Assembly (NCBI RefSeq): GCF_001556865.1
Contig: NZ_LSJY01000112.1
Coordinates: 1 to 64,000 of the forward strand
Direction of reading: 5' to 3'
DNA: 64,000 nt
Source of the DNA: Sphingobium sp. CCH11-B1
GTDB taxonomy: Bacteria > Pseudomonadota > Alphaproteobacteria > Sphingomonadales > Sphingomonadaceae
Within the stretch, counting starts at the first letter, position 1, and the number at the start of each line of letters is the position of its first letter. Made by a program: the position numbers and the translations under genes. Below, one piece after another: positions 45,375 through 55,022 of this stretch. The notes below the pieces were generated by a model that was given only the letters and a program-made list of their open reading frames with translations, ran no database searches and was not told the DNA's origin.

Positions 45375-46489
45375 TTCCTCTGATTAGCCCGTTCGGCGAG
45401 GAGGCTATCGAATATATCTTCCGTCTCTTTGGCGGCCTTCTTCCAACTAAACCGCTTACAATTCAACCTCCCTTTGGTGCGCAGATCGGCCCGCATGGCC
45501 GGTTGCTCCACCAGAGACCGCAGGACGCCCGCAAGCGACCTGGGATCCTCTGGATCGATAAAGGCGGCTCCCTCCCCCGCGACCTCGCGTAGCACAGGTA
45601 TATCCGTGCAAACGACCGGCAGGCCAAGGGTCTGCGCCTCCAGAATCGGCAGGCAGAACCCTTCAACGGTTGAAGTGTTGATGTAGGCCGATGCGGTGGC
45701 ATAGAGTTCGGCCAGGCTTTCTTCCGATTGGCTGCCTGCCTGGACCACATCGGCATGGGGATAGCGCGCCATCAATCCGGGCAGGAGGCCCACATCGTCG
45801 CGCCCTACCAACATGATCCGCGGACGCAATCCTTCCTGAGCGAGAAGCGTGAGCGCCCTGAACAGCAATTCGATATTCTTGTTGCGGGTGATGTTCGCGA
45901 CCATCAGGCCGAACGCCCACTCCCTTTCTTCGTTTCGCAACAATTCTTCCGGCCCCCCGTCGATCGGTGACGCTTCGTGGACCACCGAGATTCGACCCGC
46001 CAGCGCAGGGTAACAGCGAAGAGCGGTCGTGCGGGTCGCTTCCGAAACGGCAATCAGCCGGCCGGACTTGCAAAACCCCCGGCTGGTCACATGCCGCCAT
46101 TGCAGCACTTGCGCGCTGTCGAACAAATGGGGATGGCTTGCGCGGTAGAGGTCGTGGAGGACCGTGACGCTGTCCTGCATTCCTGCGAACATGGCGACCG
46201 GCTGGGTGTGGAAGATCAGCGACGCCCCCACTTCCCGCATCAGGCGGGGAAGGCAGAATGTGTTCGTCGCCAGCGCCAGCGTCTCGTTGATGGGCAAGGT
46301 GCGATGGACGATCGGCAGGCCCAACTTCACGATCGCCGCTGGTATGTGATCGATGGTCCAGTTGGTCGCCAGAACATAATCATGGCGGCCGTGGACGTGC
46401 AGCGCCTCCACAATCCGCCAGACATAGGTCGATATGCCGGTCAGCTTGTTGGGATAGGGTGAGGTGAAATTGATGAGAATCCGCGCCAT
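45371..46489 (-). CDS. Glycosyltransferase family 4 protein
   Basis: 372 residues, GT-B fold. The N-terminal part has KLTGISTYVWRIVEAL, and AVSEATRTTALRCYP is typical of GT4 enzymes related to mannosyl- or rhamnosyltransferases. The donor site has MVANITRNKNIELL and EGFCLPILE near residue 275. Retaining transfer to the EPS repeat unit is expected. The start overlaps the preceding GT stop by one base. Confidence 0.9.
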   Translation of the reverse strand: MARILINFTSPYPNKLTGISTYVWRIVEALHVHGRHDYVLATNWTIDHIPAAIVKLGLPIVHRTLPINETLALATNTFCLPRLMREVGASLIFHTQPVAMFAGMQDSVTVLHDLYRASHPHLFDSAQVLQWRHVTSRGFCKSGRLIAVSEATRTTALRCYPALAGRISVVHEASPIDGGPEELLRNEEREWAFGLMVANITRNKNIELLFRALTLLAQEGLRPRIMLVGRDDVGLLPGLMARYPHADVVQAGSQSEESLAELYATASAYINTSTVEGFCLPILEAQTLGLPVVCTDIPVLREVAGEGAAFIDPEDPRSLAGVLRSLVEQPAMRADLRTKGRLNCKRFSWKKAAKETEDIFDSLLAERANQRN

Positions 46490-47622
46490 CAGCTGCGCAC
46501 CGTGCGCGAATGGGCGACGACCTGTTCCAGAAAGCGATCCAGTTTGCCGCAGACCGACAGTTCGGGCGCATCCCCATCGGCTGAACGAAGCGAGAAAAGC
46601 CGGCGCACGCGCTGCGCCCCTTCCCTGGCGAGCCGTTCGCGCAACGGCGCGTCATCAATCAGCGTGCGCAAGGCGTCTTCCACCGCTTTGCCTGTCACTT
46701 CCGGCAGATAGAGCGCGGCGTCGCCGCTGATCTGTCGCAACCCGCCTGTCCCCGAGGAGATGAGCGCCACACCCGCGGCATGGGCCTCCAGCGCGGTGCG
46801 GCCGAACGGTTCCACCCATTTCGACGCGACGATCGAAATGGCGCTGCGTTCGACGATCGCCTTCACCTGGGCATAAGGGATGTTGGTCTTGATTTCCGCC
46901 CTGTCCCCCAACGGGGCAAGCGCCGCATGAACGCGGGCCATGTAATCGGGATAAATGGTTTCGGACAGGATGAGCACGGCGCGCCAGCCGGGATGGTCGA
47001 TCAGGCTGTCCCGGATCCCTTCCGCGCATTCGACGATGCCCTTGGTGTCATTGGCGCGCCCGGTCACGACGATGAGCGGTTCTTTCTCCCGATCCATGTC
47101 CCAGGAAGAGAAATCGAAGCCGTTCGTCACGACCGCGCGAGGTATGGCAACCTGAGGCCAGTCCTGATCGAAGCGGGCCAGGGTCGCGTCGCTGATAAGG
47201 GTGATGCCCGACAGGCGGTTGAGCGATGCCGCCGTCAGCTTGTTTCGCACGCCAGCGAAACGTCCCTTGACCGGCGCGTCCACGAAATTATGCGTCTGAA
47301 GCACCACAGGCGTACGGGGGTTGAACAGCGCGATGCGGCCTGCCGTCGGGATATGCTGCTGGGTAACGATGACGTCGACGCCCGCCCGCTTCACAAACCC
47401 GCGCAGAAATGTGGCGAGGCGCCAGGACGTCAACTTTCGCGCCGGCGGCAGCCGTTCAACCGCGACATCGAGGATCGGCGGCTGTTCGCTGGCCTCGGCG
47501 ACGACGATGGTGTCGTTCCGGTAGCGACTGCCCGCCACCCATTCCGACACGCATAGCTCAACAGACGAGGCGGCCGATTTTTCGAACCGCATCCTGCGGG
47601 GGATTGCCTGGACCACCTTCAT
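46489..47622 (-). CDS. Glycosyltransferase family 4 protein
   Basis: 377 residues from the ATG at 47622, which overlaps the flippase stop. The donor half has VVTGRANDTKGIVE and the variant motif EPFGRTALE near residue 268, followed by ALISSGTGGLRQI. The overall layout is that of GT4. Its sugar is unknown. It is the first GT read after the flippase gene in the minus-strand operon. Confidence 0.85.
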   Translation of the reverse strand: MKVVQAIPRRMRFEKSAASSVELCVSEWVAGSRYRNDTIVVAEASEQPPILDVAVERLPPARKLTSWRLATFLRGFVKRAGVDVIVTQQHIPTAGRIALFNPRTPVVLQTHNFVDAPVKGRFAGVRNKLTAASLNRLSGITLISDATLARFDQDWPQVAIPRAVVTNGFDFSSWDMDREKEPLIVVTGRANDTKGIVECAEGIRDSLIDHPGWRAVLILSETIYPDYMARVHAALAPLGDRAEIKTNIPYAQVKAIVERSAISIVASKWVEPFGRTALEAHAAGVALISSGTGGLRQISGDAALYLPEVTGKAVEDALRTLIDDAPLRERLAREGAQRVRRLFSLRSADGDAPELSVCGKLDRFLEQVVAHSRTVRS

Positions 47623-49040
47623 GCGGCGAACTCCGGTTCGGGCGCGACCTTGGGCTTTCGAACAAGAGCGACGTAGCCCTTGATCGTCCTTACCGATATC
47701 GGCATCGCCAGCGCGACGAAGGGAACAGCGATCGCCCACAGGCCCAGTTCACGCCAGAACAGGCCGATGGCGCAAGCCACCCACCACAAGGCGGCGACGC
47801 TGTAATTGGGCGACCCCACCGCGCGCGTCAGCACGATATGCATGACGAGATAGGTCGGGATGGCCGCGAGTTCCGCGTACCCATAGCCTATCGCGCCGAC
47901 CTGGCGCACCGCGAACCATGTGGTTCCCGCAAATACCGCGACATGGATCAGATGATAGATGGCAAGGTCGCGATTGCGGTCGATGACCGACATCACCGCC
48001 GAATGGACGTTGAACGTCGCGATCGTGACATAGGACAGCGCGATATAGGGGAAATAGGTCATGACCGGCGCCCAGCGGGCCCCGAACACCAGCGGCACGA
48101 CATAGCTGCCGGTCCAGCTGAAGCCCAGCAGCAGCGCCCCCACCACAAGGGTCTGGAGCGCCATTCCTTCCGTCACCGCCTGCCGCAACTTGTCCAGATT
48201 GTCCTGCACACGCCCCAGGATCGATACGGACAGCCGCCAGGCGATGGTCTTGGCGATGGAAAGCATCTCAAGAATCCCGACCGTCATGCCGATAAGGCCC
48301 ACGCCATGCGCGCCGATTACAGGGGCGGCGATCAGCGGGTTGACCAGCATTCGCAGCTGCCACACCCAGTTGGCGAAGGAAAAGGTGGCGGCATAGCGGA
48401 CCGTTTCCTTGACGGTGGCCCGGTCGAAGCCGAACCGCGGCAGCGTGCGCGCCATGTAGAGGGCGAGCGCACAGAACATCATCTTCTGGACAAGCAGCGC
48501 CACCCCCAGGGCAAACGCGCCATATCCCATCAGCGCCAGCGGCGCGGCGATCGCATAATAGGCAACGTCGCCGCCGATTTCGATAACGGCGACGTTGCGG
48601 TAGTTAAGATCGCGCTCCAGCCCGATCGTCGCGGGAATGGACAGGAGCTGGAACGGCAGCGCCACCGCCACCACCGCCATGACGGAATAATAGCCCGACA
48701 CGCCGCTCCATCCGGCGACCAGGCCACGCGTCCCTTCCATCGCAATGAACAGGATGGCCGCCGTGAACATCAGCAGCGAATAGGATGTCCGTATCGCAAT
48801 GTCCGGCACGGTGCCGGGGTAGCGCAGCAGATACACGCCCACCCCCGCCTGTCCCAACAACAGCGCATATTGATAGACATTGAAGGCTGTCACGTAGGAG
48901 CCATATTCGCTTGGCCCCAAGACGCGCGTGATCAGCATCACGCCGATGAGCTTGAGGCAAACCCCAAGAGCCTGTCGCCCGATAAGATAAACGCCGCCGC
49001 GCATCGCGCTGCGTCGCAAGGAGTTATCTGCCGCCATCAC
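47619..49040 (-). CDS. Oligosaccharide flippase (Wzx-like, MATE/MOP superfamily)
   Basis: 473 residues with about 14 membrane segments. It begins RGGVYLIGRQALGVCLKLIGVMLITRVLGPSEYGSYVTAF, the polysaccharide-synthesis flippase start. It would turn undecaprenyl-PP-linked repeat units to the periplasm for polymerisation. It is the first gene of a tightly overlapped operon: flippase, three GT4, acyltransferase, polymerase, acetyltransferase (49040 to 41325). Either of the first two Met codons could be the start. Confidence 0.9.
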   Translation of the reverse strand: MMAADNSLRRSAMRGGVYLIGRQALGVCLKLIGVMLITRVLGPSEYGSYVTAFNVYQYALLLGQAGVGVYLLRYPGTVPDIAIRTSYSLLMFTAAILFIAMEGTRGLVAGWSGVSGYYSVMAVVAVALPFQLLSIPATIGLERDLNYRNVAVIEIGGDVAYYAIAAPLALMGYGAFALGVALLVQKMMFCALALYMARTLPRFGFDRATVKETVRYAATFSFANWVWQLRMLVNPLIAAPVIGAHGVGLIGMTVGILEMLSIAKTIAWRLSVSILGRVQDNLDKLRQAVTEGMALQTLVVGALLLGFSWTGSYVVPLVFGARWAPVMTYFPYIALSYVTIATFNVHSAVMSVIDRNRDLAIYHLIHVAVFAGTTWFAVRQVGAIGYGYAELAAIPTYLVMHIVLTRAVGSPNYSVAALWWVACAIGLFWRELGLWAIAVPFVALAMPISVRTIKGYVALVRKPKVAPEPEFAA

Positions 49041-49160
49041 ACCCTTCTATGGAGCCCTGCCCTGCCTGCCCCGATCCTGACACGTCCCCCGACATGCCCA
49101 GCATCGTTAAATGCATCATTGTGGTTAATGCGTAATGTTCCAAATCATAAAAAAGAAAAT

Positions 49161-49982
49161 TTAATCCAAGGTGACGATCTTCGCCCTTCTTCGCGCCATT
49201 TCAGACAGGATCATCCTTAACAGTGCCGGCGTGTTGGATTGTCCGTCATGCAATAGAATGACCCCGCGGTCGGGCAGGCGACCCAGCAGGCGCTTGAAAC
49301 TGACATCGGGTGGATCGTTGCGCCAATCCTCCGGGCTGGCATCCACACCGGCCAGGATCAGACCATTATCCCTGGCAATGGCGCGCCACGGCTGGGGCGG
49401 GATGAGCGGAACGCCCGGCCCACCCGGCAGTCGCATCAGCCGTCGCTCACCCTTGCTCCGCGCGCGCCCGTAAACCGCTCTTTCCACTGAATCCGCGCCG
49501 TCGACGATTTCATCGCGGACCTGGTCCAGCGACATCCCCGAGAAGTTGCGATGATTCTGCGAATGGCTTCCGATGCCATTGCCTTCCGCGACGATCCGCT
49601 TCGCCAGGTCGGGCGTCGCCGTCGCGCGACGACCGATGAGGAAGAAGGTCGCATGGACGCAATTTTGCCGCAGCAAGTCCAACAGCACGGGAGTGGACGT
49701 GCGATCGGGACCGTCGTCGATCGTCAGCACATATTCTCCCGCCTTCAGCGGCAAAGGAGGCAGACGCTGCGCGGAACCGAACGCATCCTGACGCGGCGGC
49801 ACAGTGATGCGCCTGCCGGTAAGCGCAGACGCGCACGACTTGAAGGGCGCAGCTACCGACCGGGCGGACGGGGCGATCATGTTTCCGCCCCCAATGAACA
49901 AGGCAATCGCCACAAGGACAGGCGCTAGCAGCACGCACATCCGGCGGAGATGCGAAGCGCGAGAGCGGGAAGTTGCTGCCAT
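49161..49982 (-). CDS. Polysaccharide deacetylase family protein (NodB domain), membrane-anchored
   Basis: 273 residues from the ATG at 49982; upstream in-frame Met codons lack support. One N-terminal membrane helix (MCVLLAPVLVAIALFIGGGNMIA) is followed by the NodB domain with TIDDGPD (catalytic and metal Asp) near residue 90, HSQNH (metal His pair) near 143 and RLPGG near 190. It acts in the periplasm on N-acetyl or O-acetyl groups. It is divergent from the GH10 gene, sharing a 147-base region. Confidence 0.87.
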   Translation of the reverse strand: MAATSRSRASHLRRMCVLLAPVLVAIALFIGGGNMIAPSARSVAAPFKSCASALTGRRITVPPRQDAFGSAQRLPPLPLKAGEYVLTIDDGPDRTSTPVLLDLLRQNCVHATFFLIGRRATATPDLAKRIVAEGNGIGSHSQNHRNFSGMSLDQVRDEIVDGADSVERAVYGRARSKGERRLMRLPGGPGVPLIPPQPWRAIARDNGLILAGVDASPEDWRNDPPDVSFKRLLGRLPDRGVILLHDGQSNTPALLRMILSEMARRRAKIVTLD

Positions 49983-50129
49983 TCCCGATCCATATCGCAA
50001 CTGCGAAAAAATTCCTATAACATTCCGGAACGAGGCACTATAGTCGCGATGGGGGTTCAGGAACTGGTTGCGGTTCCGAAAACATCTGTCGCTGCTGCTG
50101 GTCACATGACAAAAGGGGTTCCTTGCTTG

Positions 50130-51245
50130 ATGGCCGCTTCCAGACGCACGATCGTCGCTGGTCTATGCTGCGTCATGTCAGTGGGAGCAAGCAGCGGCAT
50201 GCGTGCCGCGCGGCATTTCGCAACGCCCGAAGCCAAGGCGCAAGGCCTTCGCTGGCGCGCGCGAAGGCGCGGAATGAGCTTTGGCAGCATGATGCTGGCG
50301 ACCCAGACGGCAGGCCCGCTTGCATCGGTGATCCAGCAGGAATGCGACATCGTCGTTCCCGGCATCGAAATGAAATGGGGCGAGACGGAAAAGCGCCGCG
50401 GCAAGCCGGATTATGCCCGCGCCGACCAGATCGTGGATTTCGCGCATCGGTCGGGCATCGAGGTGCGCGGCCATGCGGGTTTTTGGTATCGCAATATACC
50501 GGGCTGGTCTCGCCCGCTTCTGCAAGAACCCGGCGCAGACGCGCTGATCGTGGCGCGGGTCGGCGACATCGTGCGGCATTTCCGCGGCAAGGTCGCCGAA
50601 TGGGATGTCGTGAATGAAGCGGTGCAGCCGGGGGACGGACTGCCCTGGGCTATGCGACGCGCGCCCTTCGGCAAGGCGATCGATCCCGGCTGGATCGCCG
50701 ATTGCTTCCATGCGGCCAGGGATGCGGATCCGAAAACACTCCTCGCCTACAATGATTATGGGCTGGAAAATGCGGTCCCTGACGACGAAAGCCGCCGGCG
50801 CGCGACGCTCGGGCTGCTGGAAGAGTTGAAGCGGCGAAACGCGCCGGTGCAGGTCATGGGCCTTCAGACCCATATCGGCGTGGGCCAGCGGTTCGACGCC
50901 GACGTCTACCGGCGTTTCCTGGCAGACGTCGCGGCGATGGGGATGAAATTGCGCATCACCGAATTCGACATCAATGACCGTCGAGCACCCACTGATCCCG
51001 CCGCACGCGATCAGGCAGTGGCGGACCGGGCGCTTCAACTGCTGGAGGTCGCCTTTGCCGAACCGGCGATGCTGGGCATGATGACCTGGGGTCTGAGCGA
51101 CGCTGACAGCCAGTTCCAGGGTCAGCCGGCGATGGCGCGTGAAGACGGACAGCCGCAACGCCCCCTCCCCTTCGACAGCCAACTGCGCCGCAAGCCTCTG
51201 TGGGAGGCAATTGCGCGCGCCTATGACGGTGCCCCAAAACGATGA
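50130..51245 (+). CDS. GH10 family glycosidase (endo-1,4-beta-xylanase-like)
   Basis: 371 residues from the ATG at 50130 with AAGGGG 11 bases upstream; in-frame ATGs at 50106 and 50049 are alternatives. The N-terminus has an Arg-Arg signal-like segment (ASRRTIVAGLCCVMSVGASS). GH10 acid/base Glu is in WDVVNEAV near residue 158 and the nucleophile Glu in ITEFDIND near 277. The GIEMKWGETE, IEVRGHAGFWY and GLQTHIGVG segments fit the family. The stop overlaps a GT4 gene, which argues for action on the EPS rather than plant xylan. Confidence 0.87.
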   Translation: MAASRRTIVAGLCCVMSVGASSGMRAARHFATPEAKAQGLRWRARRRGMSFGSMMLATQTAGPLASVIQQECDIVVPGIEMKWGETEKRRGKPDYARADQIVDFAHRSGIEVRGHAGFWYRNIPGWSRPLLQEPGADALIVARVGDIVRHFRGKVAEWDVVNEAVQPGDGLPWAMRRAPFGKAIDPGWIADCFHAARDADPKTLLAYNDYGLENAVPDDESRRRATLGLLEELKRRNAPVQVMGLQTHIGVGQRFDADVYRRFLADVAAMGMKLRITEFDINDRRAPTDPAARDQAVADRALQLLEVAFAEPAMLGMMTWGLSDADSQFQGQPAMAREDGQPQRPLPFDSQLRRKPLWEAIARAYDGAPKR

Positions 51246-52312
51246 GCAAGACGCGTCGCACGATCATGATCTGGAACGCCGCGCGCGGCGGCATGCGCAG
51301 CGTGGTGGAGGCTTATGAGCGAGACGGCTTTCTGGCGCAGGAGGGCGTTACCCTGATCGCCGCCTATGCCGATGGCGGTTTCCTGAAGCGCCAGGTCGTG
51401 CTGCTGAAAGGCCTGCTACGCTTCCTGCTCCTCGCGATCGGCGGCCATGTCGAGCTGGTCCATATTCATGCAGCCATGCGCGGCAGTTTTTGGCGCAAGG
51501 GGCTGTTCGCCTCCATCGCGCGCGCCTTCGGCATTCCCGTGCTGCTTCATCTCCACGGCTCGGAGATGAAGCTCTTCTATGGGTCGCTGCCCGATTGGGC
51601 GAAGAAGAAGGCCCGGCGACATCTGGAACGCGCGAGCCGGGTCCTCGTGCTGTCTGAAAGCTGGCGGGATTTCATCCTGACTATCGCGCCCCGCGCGCAC
51701 ATCATTGTCGTACCCAATTATGTGACGGTGCCGCCCCTTCCCGATGCTTCGGCGCGGGTGCCCGGCGAAGTGCTGTTCCTGGGCCTGGTGGGCGACCGCA
51801 AAGGCGTCTTTGACCTGATCCCAGCCTTTGCGCAGGTTGCCGGGGCTCATCCAGACGCGCGGCTGGTGATCGGCGGCAACGGCGAACTGGACCGCGCACG
51901 CCAGGCGATCCAGGCAGCAGGCGCGGATAGGTCCATCGATCTGGCTGGCTGGATAGAGGGAGCGGCCAAGGAAGCGCTGCTCGCCCGTGCGTCGGTCTAC
52001 GTGCTGCCGTCGCATAATGAAGGCCTGCCGATGAGCGTGCTCGAAGCCATGGCGCGTGGCCTTCCGGTTGTCACCACCCGCGTCGGCGGCATACCCGAAC
52101 TGATCACCGACGGCGTGGACGGGCTGCTGATCGACGCAGGCGATCAGGCAGCGCTCGCCCAGCGCATCGATGCGCTGCTTGCGGACGAAGCCTTGCGGAC
52201 GCGCATCGCCGCGGCTGGACGATCCCGGATCGAAACCCACTACAGTGACAAGGCCATCCTTCCTCTGTTGCGTGACATCTATCGCGATGCCCGGAAAAAG
52301 ACGGGGTCTTGA
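51242..52312 (+). CDS. Glycosyltransferase family 4 protein
   Basis: 356 residues. The acceptor half has NAARGGMRSVVEAYE and LLHLHGSEMK. The donor half has FLGLVGDRKGVFDLIPAF and the motif EGLPMSVLE near residue 260, followed by VVTTRVGGIPELI. It adds one sugar in repeat-unit assembly by a retaining mechanism. It is translationally coupled to the GH10 gene and is followed after 51 bases by an acyltransferase gene on the same strand. Confidence 0.9.
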   Translation: MSKTRRTIMIWNAARGGMRSVVEAYERDGFLAQEGVTLIAAYADGGFLKRQVVLLKGLLRFLLLAIGGHVELVHIHAAMRGSFWRKGLFASIARAFGIPVLLHLHGSEMKLFYGSLPDWAKKKARRHLERASRVLVLSESWRDFILTIAPRAHIIVVPNYVTVPPLPDASARVPGEVLFLGLVGDRKGVFDLIPAFAQVAGAHPDARLVIGGNGELDRARQAIQAAGADRSIDLAGWIEGAAKEALLARASVYVLPSHNEGLPMSVLEAMARGLPVVTTRVGGIPELITDGVDGLLIDAGDQAALAQRIDALLADEALRTRIAAAGRSRIETHYSDKAILPLLRDIYRDARKKTGS

Positions 52313-52363
52313 GGTGATCGGACCGCTTGCACTTTGGGCGTCGCTGGACGATCACCACGTATA

Positions 52364-53488
52364 ATGATCAACAGCCCACGCCCTGCCCCTTCCCATCCCG
52401 CGCTTGGCAGGCATTCGCACTTCATCGCCCTGGACGGTTTGCGAGGGGTGGCGGCGGGCTGCGTGTTTCTATTCCATGGACTCGCCTCGCCCACGCTGGA
52501 ATGGCCGATGTTCAACAACGGCCTGTTGATGGTCGATCTGTTCTTTCTGCTCAGCGGATTCGTCATCGCCCATGCCTATGAGCGCCCGTTGACGGAAGGG
52601 ATGCGGTTCGGCGATTTTGCCGTTCGTCGTTTCGTGCGCCTGTACCCGATGATTTTCCTGGGCGCGGCGCTGGCCGGGGCGGTCGGGATATTCGACCTCT
52701 ATTTCAGGCGGAACAGTCCTCTCGCCATGAGCGCGGGAGAATTGGCGACTGCTGTTGGGCTGTCCTTCTTTCTTCTGCCTTTCACCTTCGGCAATCCGAC
52801 ACGCGAAATCTTTCCGACGAACACGGTGCTATGGTCGCTGATGTTCGAAACCATCATCAATTTTGTCTATGCGGCATTTGCGCGCCACCTGACGACGCCG
52901 CGCCTTTACATCGTCGTGGCGCTTTCGCTTGCAGCGATCGCGATGGGCGGTTTTGGCGGCGGGGGGACCGATAATGCCTGGATGGGCATACCGCGCGTCT
53001 CGGCGGGCTTCTTCGGCGGCGTCATCCTTTACCGCTGGTGGCGCAACGGCGCGATCCGGGTGCCCGCCATGTCATTTTCGACCGCGTCGCTGCTGCTCAT
53101 CCTCGTCTCACTGCTGCCCTGGCCGTTGCCGGCGGCGGCCTTTCCCCCAGTTTTCCTGCTGTTCTCGTTCATCATCCTTTCCACTGCCGGCCGGCAAGCG
53201 GGCGATGTCGAGCGACGCATCTGCGTCATGCTGGGCGGCTTATCCTATCCCCTTTATGTGCTGCATCGCCCGATCCTCTCAACCGTGCTTTCGCTGGCGC
53301 GCCGCGTGGTGGGTGACGGATGGCCGGCGGTGCATCTGACGGTGGCCGTCACGTTGCTGATCTGCGCAATCCTGAGCCATTATGTGGTCCGCTTCTATGA
53401 GGGGCCTACACGTCGCACTTTGGGCAAGCGTCTGCGCATTGGCCGTACCGACCCCCAGGACCCGGAAATCCTGCAAAGCAGCAGATAG
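52364..53488 (+). CDS. Acyltransferase family 3 (OafA-like)
   Basis: 374 residues from the ATG at 52364; a TTG at 52334 is possible. The signature FIALDGLRGVAAGCVFLFHG has His at the end of the first helix, FFLLSGFVIAHAYERP follows and ten membrane helices are predicted. It is a second EPS acyl-transferring enzyme, unlike the one at 43133 in sequence. It closes the GH10-GT4-acyltransferase operon. Confidence 0.87.
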   Translation: MINSPRPAPSHPALGRHSHFIALDGLRGVAAGCVFLFHGLASPTLEWPMFNNGLLMVDLFFLLSGFVIAHAYERPLTEGMRFGDFAVRRFVRLYPMIFLGAALAGAVGIFDLYFRRNSPLAMSAGELATAVGLSFFLLPFTFGNPTREIFPTNTVLWSLMFETIINFVYAAFARHLTTPRLYIVVALSLAAIAMGGFGGGGTDNAWMGIPRVSAGFFGGVILYRWWRNGAIRVPAMSFSTASLLLILVSLLPWPLPAAAFPPVFLLFSFIILSTAGRQAGDVERRICVMLGGLSYPLYVLHRPILSTVLSLARRVVGDGWPAVHLTVAVTLLICAILSHYVVRFYEGPTRRTLGKRLRIGRTDPQDPEILQSSR

Positions 53489-53533
53489 AGAGACATCTTC
53501 GCCGCGCGGGAACCGGACACCGCCTGATAGGCG

Positions 53534-53557
53534 GGCCTGATACCCTTCACTCAGGCC
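53534..53557. terminator. Possible hairpin between convergent genes
   Basis: Arms GGCCTGA (53534-53540) and TCAGGCC (53551-53557) form seven pairs with a 10-base loop, between the acyltransferase and the convergent cysteine protease gene. It has no T-run. Confidence 0.4.
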
Positions 53558-53562
53558 GAAAC

Positions 53563-54471
53563 TCAGCCATTTTGTTTGTCGATGGCGAACCAGCGCATGG
53601 GATTGTTGAAATCCTGTATGCCTATGAAGCTATATTCCGAGTCCGACCAGCGACGGATAGCGATCGTACGGTTGTCGAGGACCACATCCGCATGGTCCAG
53701 CCGAGCGACCAGAACGGTATGCAGCCCCGCCGCCTGCGAATAGACGATCGCAAAGGCGAGACGATCTTCCGGAAAACCGGCTTCGGCCAGTTCGATCCGC
53801 TTCTCGATGGCGAGATCTTCGCAATCGCCGACCGCTTGTGGGCCAACGCCGCTTCGCGTCCAATATTCGTCACGACCGTAGAGCGCGATGTCCGTATCCT
53901 GCCGTACCCGGCCGTTCACGGCGCGGTTGACCTTTTTCAGCATCGCCATCGCGTCGGCCGCAGCGACAGCCTGCGGAGCGCTGGGGCGAACTGGCCGCGC
54001 GACGGCGGCAACTTCGACCCTGGGCGCCCCAGCCTCGTCGGGCGCGGCCAGCGACGCAACCGCGGGAAGCGGCGCGAAGATGGGGAATCTTTCGATCAAC
54101 GGCATCGAAGCGAAGGAAGGCTCCTTCGAAAATTGCGGCGCGAACTGCAAATCAGGCAAGGGCCGGAGCGCGTTCAGAAAGCGGGCGGCTTCGGCCTTCA
54201 TCCCGCGGTCGTGCGCGGCGGCAGATGCGCCGCCACGGACCACGATGCCGCCCGTTTCTATTTGAGGGTCGCCCTGCGATTTGGTGTCGGCGCACAGCCG
54301 CGTGTCTGCGGTGCGATCGCACATCATCACGAAGCCGCGTGGCGGCTCGATCTGCGCGCCTGTCGCGAGAAAGGACTGTGCCGGGCTTTTGGCGTAGGCG
54401 TCAGCGTGCGTCAGCCCCAGCGCCCCGAGCGCGATTACTGCGCTCCAATGACCTAACTTCCTGATCCGCAC
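53563..54471 (-). CDS. Transglutaminase-like cysteine protease (BTLCP, LapG-like)
   Basis: 302 residues with a signal peptide ending near ADAYA. The C-terminal BTLCP domain has the catalytic Cys in GDCEDLAIEKR near residue 217, His in AGLHTVLVARL near 249 and Asp in VVLDNRTIAI near 263. LapG-type members are periplasmic and cut large surface adhesins under c-di-GMP control via LapD. Here the family has an N-terminal extension of about 150 Ala/Pro-rich residues. No LapD homologue is in the window; the adjacent RTX gene is a possible target. Confidence 0.88.
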   Translation of the reverse strand: MRIRKLGHWSAVIALGALGLTHADAYAKSPAQSFLATGAQIEPPRGFVMMCDRTADTRLCADTKSQGDPQIETGGIVVRGGASAAAHDRGMKAEAARFLNALRPLPDLQFAPQFSKEPSFASMPLIERFPIFAPLPAVASLAAPDEAGAPRVEVAAVARPVRPSAPQAVAAADAMAMLKKVNRAVNGRVRQDTDIALYGRDEYWTRSGVGPQAVGDCEDLAIEKRIELAEAGFPEDRLAFAIVYSQAAGLHTVLVARLDHADVVLDNRTIAIRRWSDSEYSFIGIQDFNNPMRWFAIDKQNG

Positions 54472-54569
54472 CGATTCACTCCTGCTTCAGGAGTGGTATG
54501 GCGAGGAATCATGCAAAGCCGGTTGAGGCGCAAAGTTAAAGCGAGGTTAACCTTGCTATTATTAGCAAC

Positions 54570-54959
54570 TCACCTTTCGCTCATCGGCGTAGCTACATAA
54601 TATTTGCTGAAAGAAAGCGCATAGTAGATGCAACGCACCTTGTCGGTCGGCAATGTTTGCGATCGCGTAACGAGAACGCCTTTCTCGTCTTTTTGCTTCA
54701 GGGAAAACTGCCAGCCCTGAACATTGCAGGCAGTTGCAACAAGCGTTTCGAGTTCATCGATGTTGCGGGCGGCCTTGGCAGCGTAGGCAAGCCGGTTCTT
54801 TTCGTCCACCGTCATCTGCGGCGGCGGGAGGACGGGCCGCTCGTCGCGCAGGCCACGGGGGCCATAGGGCCGGTTGGGTGCGGCGGACTGTGCATGCGCC
54901 ACGCCGCCGGCCAATGTCAGGATGGAAGCAGCAGCCAGCATCTTCCAAGCATTGTGCAT
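54570..54959 (-). CDS. Small secreted hypothetical protein
   Basis: 129 residues from the ATG at 54959, which has GGAGGAG seven bases upstream. A signal peptide ends VAHAQ. A Pro/Arg-rich stretch (APNRPYGPRGLRDERP) is followed by a helical segment and two Cys (ATACNVQG, VRCIYYA) likely to pair. I do not recognise a family. It lies between the LapG-like gene and the RTX gene on the same strand, separated from the latter by a terminator. Confidence 0.65.
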   Translation of the reverse strand: MHNAWKMLAAASILTLAGGVAHAQSAAPNRPYGPRGLRDERPVLPPPQMTVDEKNRLAYAAKAARNIDELETLVATACNVQGWQFSLKQKDEKGVLVTRSQTLPTDKVRCIYYALSFSKYYVATPMSER

Positions 54960-55022
54960 GTGCAAACTCCTCCGCAGATCAAATGCCGCTACTACAGGAT
55001 CGAAGCTGAACAAACGCCTATC

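Noticed and set aside
47409..49220. 603-codon open frame on the plus strand
   Set aside because: It runs antisense to the flippase and a GT4 gene, is rich in Arg, His, Gln and Asp as expected from the antisense of high-GC membrane-protein DNA, and matches no family.
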